A DNA stretch of 64,000 bases from Variovorax sp. OV700 (GCF_900099805.1 NZ_FNDR01000009.1:124001-188000), one strand, 5' to 3'; shown: positions 8,462 through 17,732, counted from the first letter of the stretch. Numbers and translations are program-made. Notes: a model not told the origin generated them from the letters alone.

Positions 8462-9106
8462 CTATTCGGGCTTGGTGAAGGAGGCTTGCAGGAACACCTG
8501 CGTGTCGCGCGGACCGTCGACGCGAACCGAGACGCGATAGATGGGCGGGCTGGGAATGGACGGGCCGGGCGTGCTCAGCTGGCTCTGGTCGCCGCCCAGC
8601 GTTTCGGTGCTCGACGGGGTGTAGACGCAGCCGCTCTTGCCGATGGTCGAGAACGCGCCGGTGGCGTTGCACATGCGGTCGATCACATAGCGCACGGTGA
8701 CGCCGCCGTTGCCTGAGATGGGGGTGCCGGTTGGCGCGAAGGTGTTGCCGACCACGTCGGCCCCAGTCAGCGTGGTTTTCTTCAGCAGCACTTCAGGGAT
8801 GCCTTGGGCATTGGCAGCCAGCTGGATCGCGCTGTAGTTCGCCCCAGGCAGGCTGCTTGAGGTCGCTCCCGTCGCAGCGAGCGCGCCGCTGGTCTGGAAC
8901 TCCCGCATGGCCTTTGCGATCGCGATTTCGCCCTGGTTGACCAGGTCGCGCTTGAAGGCGAGGTTGCCGGCGCCGAAGAGCGAGGTGTCCATCGACCGCA
9001 TGACCGCCACGCCGCCGGCGAGCAGCACCACGAGGATGATCAGGCAGAACAGTAGAACCACGCCGCGCTCACGCGCCGGGCCGTGCATCTTGGAAAGTGT
9101 CTTCAT
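8462..9106 (-). CDS. pilX: Minor pilin assembly protein PilX
   Basis: 214 residues beginning MKTLSKMHGPARERGVVLLF. The N-terminus has a basic leader followed by a hydrophobic helix typical of PilX, where the prepilin site is degenerate (RG|VVLLFCL, no GFTLIE). The ATG overlaps the pilW stop codon (ATGA) and pilY1 starts 14 bp after its stop. PilX joins the minor pilin complex that primes pilus assembly and holds PilY1 at the tip. A longer open frame upstream in this phase lies inside pilW and is not coding. Confidence 0.88.
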   Translation of the reverse strand: MKTLSKMHGPARERGVVLLFCLIILVVLLAGGVAVMRSMDTSLFGAGNLAFKRDLVNQGEIAIAKAMREFQTSGALAATGATSSSLPGANYSAIQLAANAQGIPEVLLKKTTLTGADVVGNTFAPTGTPISGNGGVTVRYVIDRMCNATGAFSTIGKSGCVYTPSSTETLGGDQSQLSTPGPSIPSPPIYRVSVRVDGPRDTQVFLQASFTKPE

Positions 9107-10329
9107 GGGAAAGGCAGCAACAGCATGTTGCGAAGCGGGATGGTGGTGTCGATGACGCGGTAGCGGAAGTTCTGGTCGGCGGTCGCGATGGTCAGCGTGC
9201 GCTGGCGATCGGTCGGGAGGTCGCTGAAGATGGTCAAGCTGCTCGGCGTGACAGGTTCCTTCTCGAACAGGCTGCTTTTCATGACCAGTGCAACGCGAGC
9301 CGCCACGATGTGGCGCATGGTGTCGGGCGCGAGCATGAGGGTGCCAATCGCATAACCCGTGGCGGCGGGATCGATCCATGTGTCGACGACGCCGTTGCTG
9401 TCGGTGTCGACGCCGTACACCGCGTACAGGGCAACGACGCCGTCGGCCAGCGCCTGCATGGCCGAGGCATCGGTGCCCTCGTCGCTCCCGGTGCCGGCCG
9501 CCCGCAGCAGGTCGTAGGCGACCAGCGTGCGATTGGCGTCCACGCCGAGCAACTGAAACTGCAGGTTGTTGGCACCCACATTGCCGAGCGTCGAGAAGAG
9601 CGCCGTGCCGTCCGCCGCGAGCGTGGCAAGCGACGTGGTGGCGCCGGTCGATGTGAAGTAGCGCCCTCCCATCCCCAGCACTTCGTTCCCCGCCGTTGCC
9701 AATTCGGTGTTCGTCGAACTCACCTGCTCGATCAGGCAGTCGGTTGTGCCTTCCCTGCTCACAAGGCCGATGTCCCCGTTGCGCAAGCCGATGGTGTTGT
9801 CCAGCCGCAGGTTGTCGTTGCCCGGAATCCCGGAGCGGATGCGGCGCGGCACGTCGCCCGCCGCTGCGTTGCCGCCCATGACCACGAGGGTGTCCGAAGC
9901 GCCGGAGGCGCCTTTGGCAATCAAGAATGGTGCCAGCCGCAGATTGCCCGCCGCGGCGGCCCCGGAACCGCCGAGCAGCGTGTCGAAGGGCGCCGGAAAC
10001 GCGGATGCGGTTCGCGGCAGGATCGTCGTGGCTGCGCCGCTGACGCTGCGCGCGGCGCTCAGCCGGCAACCAAACATCCCGCGCGTGCCGGTCTGCGCGA
10101 AGCCGGAGCCGGCGCTTCGCAGCAGGCGATCGATCATGTAGACGGCATAGGAGCCGCTCTGGTTCATGTCGTTGGTCGACGTGGTGCTGCGCTTGCGTGC
10201 CTCGCCGAGCGTGACGACGCTGGTCACGGCGAGCACCACGACCAGGCCGATGACCAAGGCCACCAGCATTTCGATCAGCGTCAGGCCGCGCTGCGCGGCG
10301 TGGGCAAAGGAGTTGGAGCGGGCGTTCAT
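9103..10329 (-). CDS. pilW: Minor pilin PilW
   Basis: 408 residues, about the usual PilW length. Prepilin leader MNARSNSFAHAAQRG is followed by LTLIEMLVALVIGLVVV, with Glu at +5. The region around DMNQSGSYAVYMIDRLLRSAGSGF is typical of PilW N-termini. The start codon overlaps the pilV stop (ATGA), indicating translational coupling. It is part of the priming complex with PilV, PilX, PilE and FimT. Confidence 0.9.
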   Translation of the reverse strand: MNARSNSFAHAAQRGLTLIEMLVALVIGLVVVLAVTSVVTLGEARKRSTTSTNDMNQSGSYAVYMIDRLLRSAGSGFAQTGTRGMFGCRLSAARSVSGAATTILPRTASAFPAPFDTLLGGSGAAAAGNLRLAPFLIAKGASGASDTLVVMGGNAAAGDVPRRIRSGIPGNDNLRLDNTIGLRNGDIGLVSREGTTDCLIEQVSSTNTELATAGNEVLGMGGRYFTSTGATTSLATLAADGTALFSTLGNVGANNLQFQLLGVDANRTLVAYDLLRAAGTGSDEGTDASAMQALADGVVALYAVYGVDTDSNGVVDTWIDPAATGYAIGTLMLAPDTMRHIVAARVALVMKSSLFEKEPVTPSSLTIFSDLPTDRQRTLTIATADQNFRYRVIDTTIPLRNMLLLPFP

Positions 10330-10745
10330 GGCGCGGGCGGCAGCGTGACGCGCGTGGTGAGGCGGCTGTCCTGTTCGGCGGTTGCGCGCTGAGGGGGATG
10401 CCAGGTGATGAGGATGTCGGCGGTGTTGGTCGTGGTGTCCGAAGTGATCTGGACGTTGCCCCCGGGAAGGCCGCCGGCTTGCGGGTTGCTGGCGCGGGTG
10501 GTCCAGGCTGCGGCGTCGATCGCCACTGTGCGAGTGGTCCACATGGCTGCTGCGATGTCGTTGGCGATCAGGGCGGCACGGTTGCGGTCTTCCGCATCGA
10601 TCGACAGGCTGATCGCACGCGTCTGAAGGCCGACCAGGCCCAGGATGCCGAGTGAGAACAGCAGGACCGACACCAGGACTTCGATCAGCGCGACACCGGA
10701 CTGAGAAGCGCGCGCAGGGGAGGGAGTGGGGCGCTGGTGCTTCAT
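10326..10745 (-). CDS. pilV: Minor pilin PilV
   Basis: 139 residues from the ATG at 10745, which overlaps the fimT stop (TGATG); an in-frame ATG 12 bp upstream (10757) is an alternative, and neither has a clear ribosome site. Prepilin motif SG|VALIEVLVSVLLFSLGILGLVGLQ is the PilV signature, followed by the RNRAALIANDIAAAMW region. It is a minor pilin of the assembly-initiating complex. Confidence 0.88.
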   Translation of the reverse strand: MKHQRPTPSPARASQSGVALIEVLVSVLLFSLGILGLVGLQTRAISLSIDAEDRNRAALIANDIAAAMWTTRTVAIDAAAWTTRASNPQAGGLPGGNVQITSDTTTNTADILITWHPPQRATAEQDSRLTTRVTLPPAP

Positions 10746-11344
10746 CACGCGGGGCATCCGTCAGGATTGGTGTTGGAAAGCGTCTTGGCCGGGTCGCACA
10801 GGCGCACCTGCCCGCCCAGGGCGACCAGCACGCGCATCGGGCGATCGGCATTGGGGATCGTGATGTTGTAGGCCGCAGCCGAGGCGCTGCATGCCACGCC
10901 GGTTCCAGGCGCGGGGTTGTCGACGACGCGCCCCAGGGAGTTGAAGCACAGCGTCGCGGGGCCGGTGATCCGGACATCAGGGGCCAGGCCGGTCAGGCCG
11001 CCTCCCTCGATGAACGTTGCAGCGGTCTCCTCCCCCGTGAGTAGCGGCACGAAGTTGACCGACCAGTTGGCGCCGTTCACCGCGGCAGTCAGACCGTCCG
11101 CCGGGTTCGTGTCGGCCGTCAGCGAGAAGACGGTCTGGCGGCTGCGCCGCAGGGCCTCGGTCTGTGCAAGGCGAAGGCCGTTCTGCAGCGCATCAGCGAC
11201 GGTGCGTATGCGGCTGTTGCGCACCCATTCGCTCATTGCCGGGAAGGCCAGCGCCATCAGGATGCTCAGCAGCACCACCGTCACCATCATCTCGATCAGC
11301 GTGAAGCCGCGCGCGGCACGCGGCCGATGGATTAGCGTCTTCAT
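10745..11344 (-). CDS. fimT: FimT/GspH-family pseudopilin
   Basis: 199 residues. Prepilin motif RG|FTLIEMMVTVVLLSILMALAFPAM is followed by the FimT/GspH pattern SRIRTVADALQNGLRLAQTEALRRSRQTVF. FimT proteins are minor pilins; in some naturally competent bacteria FimT binds DNA during uptake. The start overlaps the pilE stop (TGATG). It is the second gene of the minor pilin operon. Confidence 0.88.
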   Translation of the reverse strand: MKTLIHRPRAARGFTLIEMMVTVVLLSILMALAFPAMSEWVRNSRIRTVADALQNGLRLAQTEALRRSRQTVFSLTADTNPADGLTAAVNGANWSVNFVPLLTGEETAATFIEGGGLTGLAPDVRITGPATLCFNSLGRVVDNPAPGTGVACSASAAAYNITIPNADRPMRVLVALGGQVRLCDPAKTLSNTNPDGCPA

Positions 11345-11811
11345 CAGCAGCCCGACTTCCTTGTAGTCCAGCCGGTGGTGCAGCGTGTCCAGCCCGCGCC
11401 AACGCCGGTCGTGGCGCGGACGTTCAGCTGGTCCACGGTGAACGTGAAACCATTGGTGGGGCCGCTGCCCACGGCCTGCGCCGTGAATGTCGTGGCCGTC
11501 AGCGTCGGACAGGAGATGGCGAAACTACCTGCCGCAGCCGGCGCGGCGCACGGCGAAATGAAGGTGGTGCCGATGGATTGGTAGTCCCGGTTGTCCTGGA
11601 AGTGCCGCTCCATGTTGGCGCGCAGCGCCGAGAGCGCGTTCTGGGCGTCCACGAGCTGCCCGCGAAGCACGTAGTCCCGATAGTTGGGAATTGCAACCGC
11701 AGCCAGAATCCCGATGATCGCGACGGTGATCATTACTTCGATCAGCGTGAAACCCGATGAGCGGCGCCAGGCCCGGCCAGCGCGACGCAGATAGCTTGTT
11801 TGTTTCTTCAA
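11344..11811 (-). CDS. pilE: Minor pilin PilE (TTG start)
   Basis: 155 residues. The only start that leaves the whole leader is TTG at 11811, with an AAAGG ribosome site eight bases upstream; no in-frame ATG precedes the prepilin site SG|FTLIEVMITVAIIGILAAVAIPNY. The C-terminal half has the WTRCTTGWTTRKSGC cysteine pair seen in PilE. It is the first gene of pilE-fimT-pilV-pilW-pilX-pilY1, with four successive start/stop overlaps. The 156 bp to the divergent ligase gene hold both promoters; I see no sigma-54 box there. Confidence 0.9.
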   Translation of the reverse strand: MKKQTSYLRRAGRAWRRSSGFTLIEVMITVAIIGILAAVAIPNYRDYVLRGQLVDAQNALSALRANMERHFQDNRDYQSIGTTFISPCAAPAAAGSFAISCPTLTATTFTAQAVGSGPTNGFTFTVDQLNVRATTGVGAGWTRCTTGWTTRKSGC

Positions 11812-11967
11812 GAGACACCTTTCGGGCCGATTTCGGCCTTCCGCCAGAGGGCGAACAGCAGTTGTAGACAGTTGTCAAAGAATGTCTCTAATTGTGTTTT
11901 TCTGCAAAACCGCTCGTCTCCCGCTCGTAGCCATTCGTCGGCTCGCCCCGCCGGCACAATCGACCGA

Positions 11968-13713
11968 ATGACGTCCCGTGCAGCACCTATCGAGGTGGCC
12001 GTCCTCCCATCGAAAGCCCTTGGCGCCCTGCGTGCCGGCTTGGTCGCGTTTCCTTTTCTCTGCCCGCTTGTGGCGGGCCCTTCGGTCCAGGCCTGGCAGT
12101 TGTTCGCCACCTGGGTTTGCCTCGCGGCGATGGTTCTGGTGATTCGTCCGGGTGCGCCAGCGCGGAGCGTCTGGCTCTGGCTGGCCGCTGCAGCGGCGGC
12201 AATCGTGTTGTCTTCTGCCTTCTTCTCCTCGCACGCCGCAGCATCCTGGTTGCCGGTCGTCGGGGTGCTGGGCGCCGTGGCCGTTTCGGCCTGCGTCGGG
12301 GTCGGCATGGCGCGCGGCGGGCCCTCGGTTTCGGCCGCGCTGGCGGTGGGCATCCTCGTGGCCGGCCTGGTCAGCGCCGTGCTGGGCCTGCTCCAGTACT
12401 ACGGGCTGGCCGAACCGCTGGTGCCTTGGACCACCACACCCGCGCTGGGCCAGGCCTACGGCAACCTGCGCCAGCGCAATCAGTTCGCCACGCTGATCAG
12501 CATGGCGCTGGTTGCGGCGTTGTGGATTCACGCCACGCAGCCGTCGGTGCGTGCGCGGCGCTGGCTGGTGGCGGCGGCCTTGATGTTGCTCGTGGCCGCG
12601 GCGGCGTCCACCTCGCGCACGGGCTTGCTGCAGCTGGTTTCGATCGTTGGGGTGGCCGCCTTGATCGCGCGTCGGGAGCGCCGCGGCATGTCTAAGGAAA
12701 GCACGGCGGGCGTTGGTCGCTTCAGCTTGCCGCCGCCGTGGGTGCTGCTGGCGATGATTCCGGTCTATTTCGCCATTGCCTGGGTGTTGCCGCAGCTTGC
12801 GGCGGGCGAGGTCGAAGGCATGATGCGGCGCCTGCAAGAGGGCGCGCCCGGTGACCACACGCGGATCATCCTGTGGCGCAACGTGCTCACGCTGATCGCC
12901 CAGCATCCGCTCGCGGGGTGGGGCTGGGGCGAGCTGAGCTTTGCGCACTACAGCACGCTGTACGAGGGATCGCGATTCCCCGAGATCCTGGACAACGCGC
13001 ACAACCTGCCGCTGCACCTGGCCGTGGAGCTGGGCATCCCGGTGTCTGTGCTGATCTGCGGCGGCTTCATATGGATGGTGCTGGCGGCCAGGCCGTGGCG
13101 CGAGCGCGATCCGGCGCGGCTCATGGCGTGGGGCATGCTGGGCGCCATCGTGCTGCACAGCCTGCTTGAATATCCGCTTTGGTATGGGCCGTTCCAGCTG
13201 GCGTTCGGGCTGTGCCTGGGCATGCTGTGGCCCGCCGGGCGCAACGCTTCATCGCCCTTGCGGCAACGCTTCGACAAAGACCGGTGGGCGGAGCCGGCTG
13301 TGTTGTCGTCCGCTGCGGCGGCGGCCGTGCTGGTGGCGGTGGTCGGCTATGCCGCCTGGGACTACATCCGCATCAGCCAGATCTATCTACCGCGCGACGA
13401 GCGCTTGCCGGCCTATGAAGAAAACACGCTGGCCAAGGCCAAGGGGTCGTGGCTTTTCGCAAGGCAGGTGGGTTTTGCGGAACTGACGCTCACGAAGGTG
13501 ACCCCCGCCAACGCGGCTGCATTGCATTCGCTGGCCGAGCGCACGCTGCATTTTTCACCCGAGCCGCGCGTGATCGTCAAGCTGATCGAAAGCGCCGAAC
13601 TGATGGGCCGACGCCAGGAAGCCCAGGATCAGGCGGAACGCTTCCGCATTGCATTTCCGAACGAGTACGAGCGCTGGCTGAAGGGCCTGCCGGTCGAGGC
13701 CGATATGCCTTAA
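11968..13713 (+). CDS. O-antigen ligase / PglL-type protein O-oligosaccharyltransferase (Wzy_C family)
   Basis: 581 residues with about eleven hydrophobic segments and a large periplasmic loop. The loop contains HPLAGWGWGELSFA and the DNAHNLPLHLAVELG motif shared by PglL ligases and WaaL, where the histidine is needed for transfer. The start is the ATG at 11968; the open frame extends upstream but crosses the promoter of pilE. It is divergent from the minor pilin operon and close to pilA, so pilin O-glycosylation is the likely job. A role in O-antigen ligation cannot be excluded. The soluble C-terminal region continues to about residue 580. Confidence 0.8.
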   Translation: MTSRAAPIEVAVLPSKALGALRAGLVAFPFLCPLVAGPSVQAWQLFATWVCLAAMVLVIRPGAPARSVWLWLAAAAAAIVLSSAFFSSHAAASWLPVVGVLGAVAVSACVGVGMARGGPSVSAALAVGILVAGLVSAVLGLLQYYGLAEPLVPWTTTPALGQAYGNLRQRNQFATLISMALVAALWIHATQPSVRARRWLVAAALMLLVAAAASTSRTGLLQLVSIVGVAALIARRERRGMSKESTAGVGRFSLPPPWVLLAMIPVYFAIAWVLPQLAAGEVEGMMRRLQEGAPGDHTRIILWRNVLTLIAQHPLAGWGWGELSFAHYSTLYEGSRFPEILDNAHNLPLHLAVELGIPVSVLICGGFIWMVLAARPWRERDPARLMAWGMLGAIVLHSLLEYPLWYGPFQLAFGLCLGMLWPAGRNASSPLRQRFDKDRWAEPAVLSSAAAAAVLVAVVGYAAWDYIRISQIYLPRDERLPAYEENTLAKAKGSWLFARQVGFAELTLTKVTPANAAALHSLAERTLHFSPEPRVIVKLIESAELMGRRQEAQDQAERFRIAFPNEYERWLKGLPVEADMP

Positions 13714-13734
13714 CCGCCTGGCTCGACCTTGTCT

Positions 13735-14217
13735 TTACTCCGCCACGTAGCTCCCCGACTTGCCGCCATGCTTCTCCAGCACATGCACATCGGTGATCCG
13801 CATCCCGCGGTCCACGGCCTTGCACATGTCGTAGATGGTGAGCAGTGCGACCTGCACGGCGGTCAAGGCTTCCATCTCGACGCCGGTCGGCCCCACGGTT
13901 TCGACCGTCGCAGTGCAGACCACCTGCGGCGCATTGCCCTTTTCGGCCAGCGCAAACGCCAGTGCCACGCGCGTGAGGGCCAGCGGGTGGCACAGCGGAA
14001 TGAGGTCGCTGGTTTTCTTGGCCGCCTGGATGCCCGCGATGCGGGCGATGCCGAGCACGTCGCCCTTCTTTGCGGTTCCCGATTCGATCAGTGCCAGCGT
14101 CGCGGGCTGCATCTCGATGCGGCCAGTGGCCACGGCCACGCGGTGGGTGGCGGGTTTGGCCGCAACGTCGACCATGTGGGCCTGGCCCTGCGCGTCAAAA
14201 TGGGTGAGGGAACTCAT
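13735..14217 (-). CDS. moaC: Cyclic pyranopterin monophosphate synthase MoaC
   Basis: 160 residues, full length. Contains HFDAQGQAHMVDV at the N-terminus, KKTSDLIPLCHPL with the active-site histidine, and the conserved AVQVALLTIYDMCKAVD segment. With MoaA it converts GTP to cyclic pyranopterin monophosphate, the first step of molybdenum cofactor synthesis. It stands alone here, convergent with the ligase gene (21 bp between stops) and divergent from the M48 protease gene. Confidence 0.95.
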   Translation of the reverse strand: MSSLTHFDAQGQAHMVDVAAKPATHRVAVATGRIEMQPATLALIESGTAKKGDVLGIARIAGIQAAKKTSDLIPLCHPLALTRVALAFALAEKGNAPQVVCTATVETVGPTGVEMEALTAVQVALLTIYDMCKAVDRGMRITDVHVLEKHGGKSGSYVAE

Positions 14218-14271
14218 GTGTGAACGATCGATGTGTGGATGCATCATACGAGCCCGAGCCATGGACGAGGA

Positions 14272-15840
14272 ATGCCGCGCTTGACTCCTTCCGCCACGAA
14301 AAAAAGTTCTGCCGCGCCCGCGTTGCGGGCACTGTGCGCTACGGTTCTCATAGCGTCGCAAATCTTGCTGCCGGTACCCGCCCGCGCGCAGCTGCAAGCG
14401 CTGCCGGGCCTGGGAGACGGCGGCGAAATGACCGCCAGCGCCGAGCGCAATCTGGGCGACCAGATCGCCCGCGAGCTTTACCGCGACACCGACTACATCG
14501 ACGACCCGGTCATTGCCGCCTACGTGCAGGAGATCTGGCAGCGCCTCTTGGCCGCCGCACGGCAGCGCGGCGAACTCACGCCCGAGCTGGACGAGCGTTT
14601 TGCCTGGACCATCCTGCTGGGGCGCGACCGCAACGTCAACGCCTTTGCGCTGCCGGGCGGCTACCTTGGCCTGAACATGGGCCTGATTGCCACGGTAGGC
14701 AGCCGCGACGAGCTGGCAACGGTGCTCGGCCACGAGCTGTCGCACGTCACGCAGCGCCACATCTCGCGCATCATGAGCCGGCAGGGCAAGCAGATGCCGT
14801 GGATGCTGGCCGGCCTGATCCTCGGCATGATCGCGGCCAGCAAGAGCCGCAACGCCGACGCGGGGCAGGCCGTGATCATGGGCAGCCAGGCGCTCTTCAT
14901 GCAGAACCAGCTGAGCTTCTCGCGCGACATGGAGCGCGAGGCCGACCGCGTGGGCTTCGGCGTGATGACGCAGGCCGGCTTTGCGCCGCAGGGCGCGGCC
15001 ACCATGTTCGAAAAGCTGCAGTACGCCTCGCGCCTCAACGACAACGGCTCCTACCCGTACCTGCGCAGCCATCCGCTCACGTCAGAGCGCATTTCCGACA
15101 TGCAGGGCCGGTTCCAGTTCCGCCTCGATGCCGCGCCGGCCATGCCGCTGGCCATGGACCACGCCATGATTGCCGCACGTGCGCGCGTGCTCACGCGGCC
15201 CGGTGTCGACGTGCTGCGGCTCTGGGTCGAAGCGGCTTCCAGCGGCGAGTTCGCAAAGAGCAGCCCGGCCCAGCAGGCGGGCACGCTCTACGCAGCGGCG
15301 TTGTCGGCCAAGGATCTGCGCGATTTGAAGGCTGCGCGCGCACTGGCCGAGCGGCTGGCGGCACGCACCGCGGAAGATCCATCGGCCGCCAAGTTGGCGC
15401 GCTGGCTCACGGCCGAGATCGAACTTGCCGGCGGCGGCGCTGCCAAGGCCGCTGCCTTGCTCGATGTGAAGTCCAAGGAGCGCCCCGAGATGCTGCTGGC
15501 CGCCGACGCAGCCGTGGCCACGCGCCAGCCGGCGCCGATGGTGCCGGTGCTGCGCGACTGGGTCGCCACCCATCCGCGCGACGCCACCGTCTGGCGGGCG
15601 CTGGCCAATCTGTATGGCGCGCAGAACGACACGCTGCGCGCGGTGCGTGCCGATGCCGAAGCGAACGTGGCCATCCTCGACTACCCCGCCGCGCGCGACC
15701 GCTTCAAGGCCGCACAGGAACTGGTGCGCAAGCCCGGCGCGCCCATTGACCACTACGAGGCGTCGATCATCGACACCCGCGCGCGGGACGTCGAAGCATT
15801 GGTGAAGCGGCAGGCCGAAGAGCCCCCGCTCAGGCAATGA
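14272..15840 (+). CDS. Periplasmic M48 metalloprotease with TPR region (BepA/YfgC-like)
   Basis: 522 residues. A signal peptide ends near PVPARAQ. The M48 zinc motif HELSH (in VLGHELSHVTQRH) is followed by the third ligand glutamate in SFSRDMEREADRVGF. The C-terminal half is helical and rich in alanine, as in the TPR region of BepA. BepA proteases take part in outer-membrane protein (LptD) quality control. Start chosen at ATG 14272 with GAGGA just upstream; the frame extends 39 bp further but gives a worse signal peptide. Confidence 0.88.
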   Translation: MPRLTPSATKKSSAAPALRALCATVLIASQILLPVPARAQLQALPGLGDGGEMTASAERNLGDQIARELYRDTDYIDDPVIAAYVQEIWQRLLAAARQRGELTPELDERFAWTILLGRDRNVNAFALPGGYLGLNMGLIATVGSRDELATVLGHELSHVTQRHISRIMSRQGKQMPWMLAGLILGMIAASKSRNADAGQAVIMGSQALFMQNQLSFSRDMEREADRVGFGVMTQAGFAPQGAATMFEKLQYASRLNDNGSYPYLRSHPLTSERISDMQGRFQFRLDAAPAMPLAMDHAMIAARARVLTRPGVDVLRLWVEAASSGEFAKSSPAQQAGTLYAAALSAKDLRDLKAARALAERLAARTAEDPSAAKLARWLTAEIELAGGGAAKAAALLDVKSKERPEMLLAADAAVATRQPAPMVPVLRDWVATHPRDATVWRALANLYGAQNDTLRAVRADAEANVAILDYPAARDRFKAAQELVRKPGAPIDHYEASIIDTRARDVEALVKRQAEEPPLRQ

Positions 15841-15858
15841 CGACGAACGGGCCGTGGC

Positions 15859-16212
15859 TCAGCGCTTGGACAGAAGCCCGCCCAGCGCGGCTTCGATGAT
15901 CAAGCCCAGCAGCGAATAGATCAGCGAGCCGATCAGCGCAGCCACGAAGCCGCTGACCTGGAAGCCCGCAAGCAGGCCCGACGCGGCCCAGAACAGCAGT
16001 GCATTGATCACGAACAGGAACAGCCCCAGCGTGACGATGGTGACCGGCAGCGTGAGCACCACCAGCACCGGCCGCACGACCATGTTGAGCAAGCCGATGA
16101 CTGCCGCGGCAATCAGCGCGGAGCCGAAGCTGTTGACCTGGACACCTTTGTAGAGATAGGCCACCGCCAGCAGCGCGACGGCGCTGAGCAGCCATTTGAG
16201 GATGATGCGCAT
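15859..16212 (-). CDS. Small integral membrane protein, phage-holin-4 superfamily (Mycobact_4TM/DUF360-type)
   Basis: 117 residues with four hydrophobic segments and little loop sequence. The pattern LLNMVVRPVLVVLTLPVTIVTLGLFLFVINALLFW is characteristic of this superfamily. Members are chromosomal membrane proteins of unknown function despite the name; there are no phage genes here. It lies just after the M48 gene, convergent with it (18 bp between stops). Confidence 0.8.
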   Translation of the reverse strand: MRIILKWLLSAVALLAVAYLYKGVQVNSFGSALIAAAVIGLLNMVVRPVLVVLTLPVTIVTLGLFLFVINALLFWAASGLLAGFQVSGFVAALIGSLIYSLLGLIIEAALGGLLSKR

Positions 16213-16236
16213 GCGCCGCAGGATACCCCACCGGCC

Positions 16237-16279
16237 CGCAAAAAGACGAGAGCCCCGGCGCGTTGCCGCACCGGGGCTC
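16237..16279 (-). terminator. Rho-independent terminator of the 16298-16762 gene
   Basis: The stem GAGCCCCGG/CCGGGGCTC (plus-strand 16250-16258 and 16271-16279), read on the minus strand, is followed by TCGTCTTTTTGC. Confidence 0.75.
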
Positions 16280-16297
16280 GTCGTGAAGCAATAGTGC

Positions 16298-16762
16298 TTA
16301 CTCGGCCAGTTCGTTCGCGAGCACCAGCAGCGCGCCCATGCCCATCACGGCGCCGGGAAAGGCCCAGCCCGACTGGTGCGCCGGGGTCTGGTCGGGCGTG
16401 ACCGGTTCCAGGTCGACGCCGATCTTGGGACGGCGCGCATCGACCACGTGGGTGGCCGAATGCTCGCGCTTCAGTTGCTGCGTGAGTTCGGTCAGCGGGC
16501 CTTTGGCCAGCACCGGCGTTACCTGTCCGCCATTGCGTTCGAGCACCGGCAGGAGCTGCGCTTGAACCTTGCTGAACCACTTGGCACGCCAGTTCTCTCT
16601 TGCGCTGTGGCTCACCCATTTGCTGATGCGATGCGTCATGCGCGGTGCACAAGCCACGAGTACCCAATGGCGCGCCACGACGCTGTTCGCGTCCGGAGCG
16701 AGTTCGGCGAACTGCTCGCAGGCGTAGCCGGCGTCGTCGACATAGAGAATGATCGTTTCCAC
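16298..16762 (-). CDS. Conserved hypothetical protein with C-terminal membrane segment
   Basis: 154 residues; family not recognised. The start is GTG at 16762: AAGGAG lies six bases upstream, whereas the in-frame TTG at 16777 has the ribosome site inside its own coding sequence. The first 130 residues are soluble (ETIILYVDDAGYACEQ, HWVLVACAPRMTHR, VTPVLAKGPLTELTQQL) and could fold like a universal-stress/nucleotide-binding domain. A glycine-rich hydrophobic stretch near the C-terminus (FPGAVMGMGALLVLANELAE) may anchor it. A terminator follows. Confidence 0.65.
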   Translation of the reverse strand: METIILYVDDAGYACEQFAELAPDANSVVARHWVLVACAPRMTHRISKWVSHSARENWRAKWFSKVQAQLLPVLERNGGQVTPVLAKGPLTELTQQLKREHSATHVVDARRPKIGVDLEPVTPDQTPAHQSGWAFPGAVMGMGALLVLANELAE

Positions 16763-16843
16763 GTAGCGCTCCTTCAAGCCGTTAGAGTGGCAGAGACTGG
16801 TCGATGAGGGAAGAGCATTTTTGCTGATGATGCCTGCGAGCCG

Positions 16844-17590
16844 TCAGCTCGTGCTGGCAGCGGTGGTGGGCCGTTGGCGCGCCTGGCGCACCGCCACCCA
16901 CTTGCCGATGACCAGCACCAGCAGCGCACCGCCCACGCCGGCTGCATACCTGATGACGTCGGTCTGCGGCACCTTCGGCACCCACGTCCAGGCCGCGGTG
17001 TTCGACAGCGCGGGGTCGGACACGGCCATGGTACCGGCGATCCAGCCCAGCAGCATGCCGCCCAGCGTGATGATGATCGGGAAACGGTCCATCAGCTTGA
17101 TGACCAGCTGGCTGCCCCAGACGATGATCGGAATGCTCACCAGCAGGCCGAAGATCACCAGCGGCATCTGGTGGTTCTGGCCTGCGCCTTGCGCGGCACC
17201 AGCAATGGCGATCACGTTGTCCACGCTCATCACCAGGTCGGCGATGATCACGGTCTTGACCGCGCCCCACAGCTTGTCGCTGGCGGCAATGTTGCCGTGC
17301 GCATCGTCGTGCTCGGGGGCCAGCAGCTTCACGCCGATCCACAGCAGCAGCACCGCGCCCGCAAGCTTCAGGAATGGAATGGCCAACAGCGTGAGCGCGA
17401 AGAAGATCAATATCACGCGCAGCACGATGGCACCGGCCGTGCCCCAGAGAATGCCCTTGGTGCGCTGCGCAGGCGGAAGCTTGCGGCAGGCCAGGGCAAT
17501 GACGACGGCGTTGTCGCCGCCGAGCAGGATGTCGATCATGATGATCTGACCGACCGCGACCCAGAATTCCGGGGTCATGAACTGTTCCAT
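16844..17590 (-). CDS. TerC-family integral membrane protein, putative Mn2+ exporter
   Basis: 248 residues, about seven membrane segments. TerC signatures are present: LLGGDNAVVIALACRKLP near the N-terminus and ADLVMSVDNVIAIAGAA in the second half, the paired acidic motifs inside membrane helices. TerC/YjbE relatives export manganese. A yybP-ykoY Mn2+ riboswitch lies in the leader (17762-17890), which strongly supports manganese homeostasis. Ribosome site AGAGGAAGC precedes the ATG. Confidence 0.9.
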   Translation of the reverse strand: MEQFMTPEFWVAVGQIIMIDILLGGDNAVVIALACRKLPPAQRTKGILWGTAGAIVLRVILIFFALTLLAIPFLKLAGAVLLLWIGVKLLAPEHDDAHGNIAASDKLWGAVKTVIIADLVMSVDNVIAIAGAAQGAGQNHQMPLVIFGLLVSIPIIVWGSQLVIKLMDRFPIIITLGGMLLGWIAGTMAVSDPALSNTAAWTWVPKVPQTDVIRYAAGVGGALLVLVIGKWVAVRQARQRPTTAASTS

Positions 17591-17732
17591 AGCTTCCTCT
17601 TGTCTTCGTGCGTGGCCTGTTCATCTTCGGTGATGGCAACAGTCCGGCGCAAGTGCGCGTTTTCGATTCATCCCGGGAAGGAATGATCGAAGCGATGACG
17701 AAGACCGGGGTGACGACCGGGGACTCAGGAAC

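Noticed and set aside
4422..8540. Continuous 1372-codon open frame antisense to pilY1
   Set aside because: High-GC codon bias opens the antisense frame; the predicted protein is low-complexity Gly/Ala/Val/Arg without domains, while the minus-strand frame is an unmistakable PilY1.
15859..16212. Prophage remnant suggested by the holin-type protein
   Set aside because: This superfamily is widespread on chromosomes; no lysis, integrase or structural genes are nearby.
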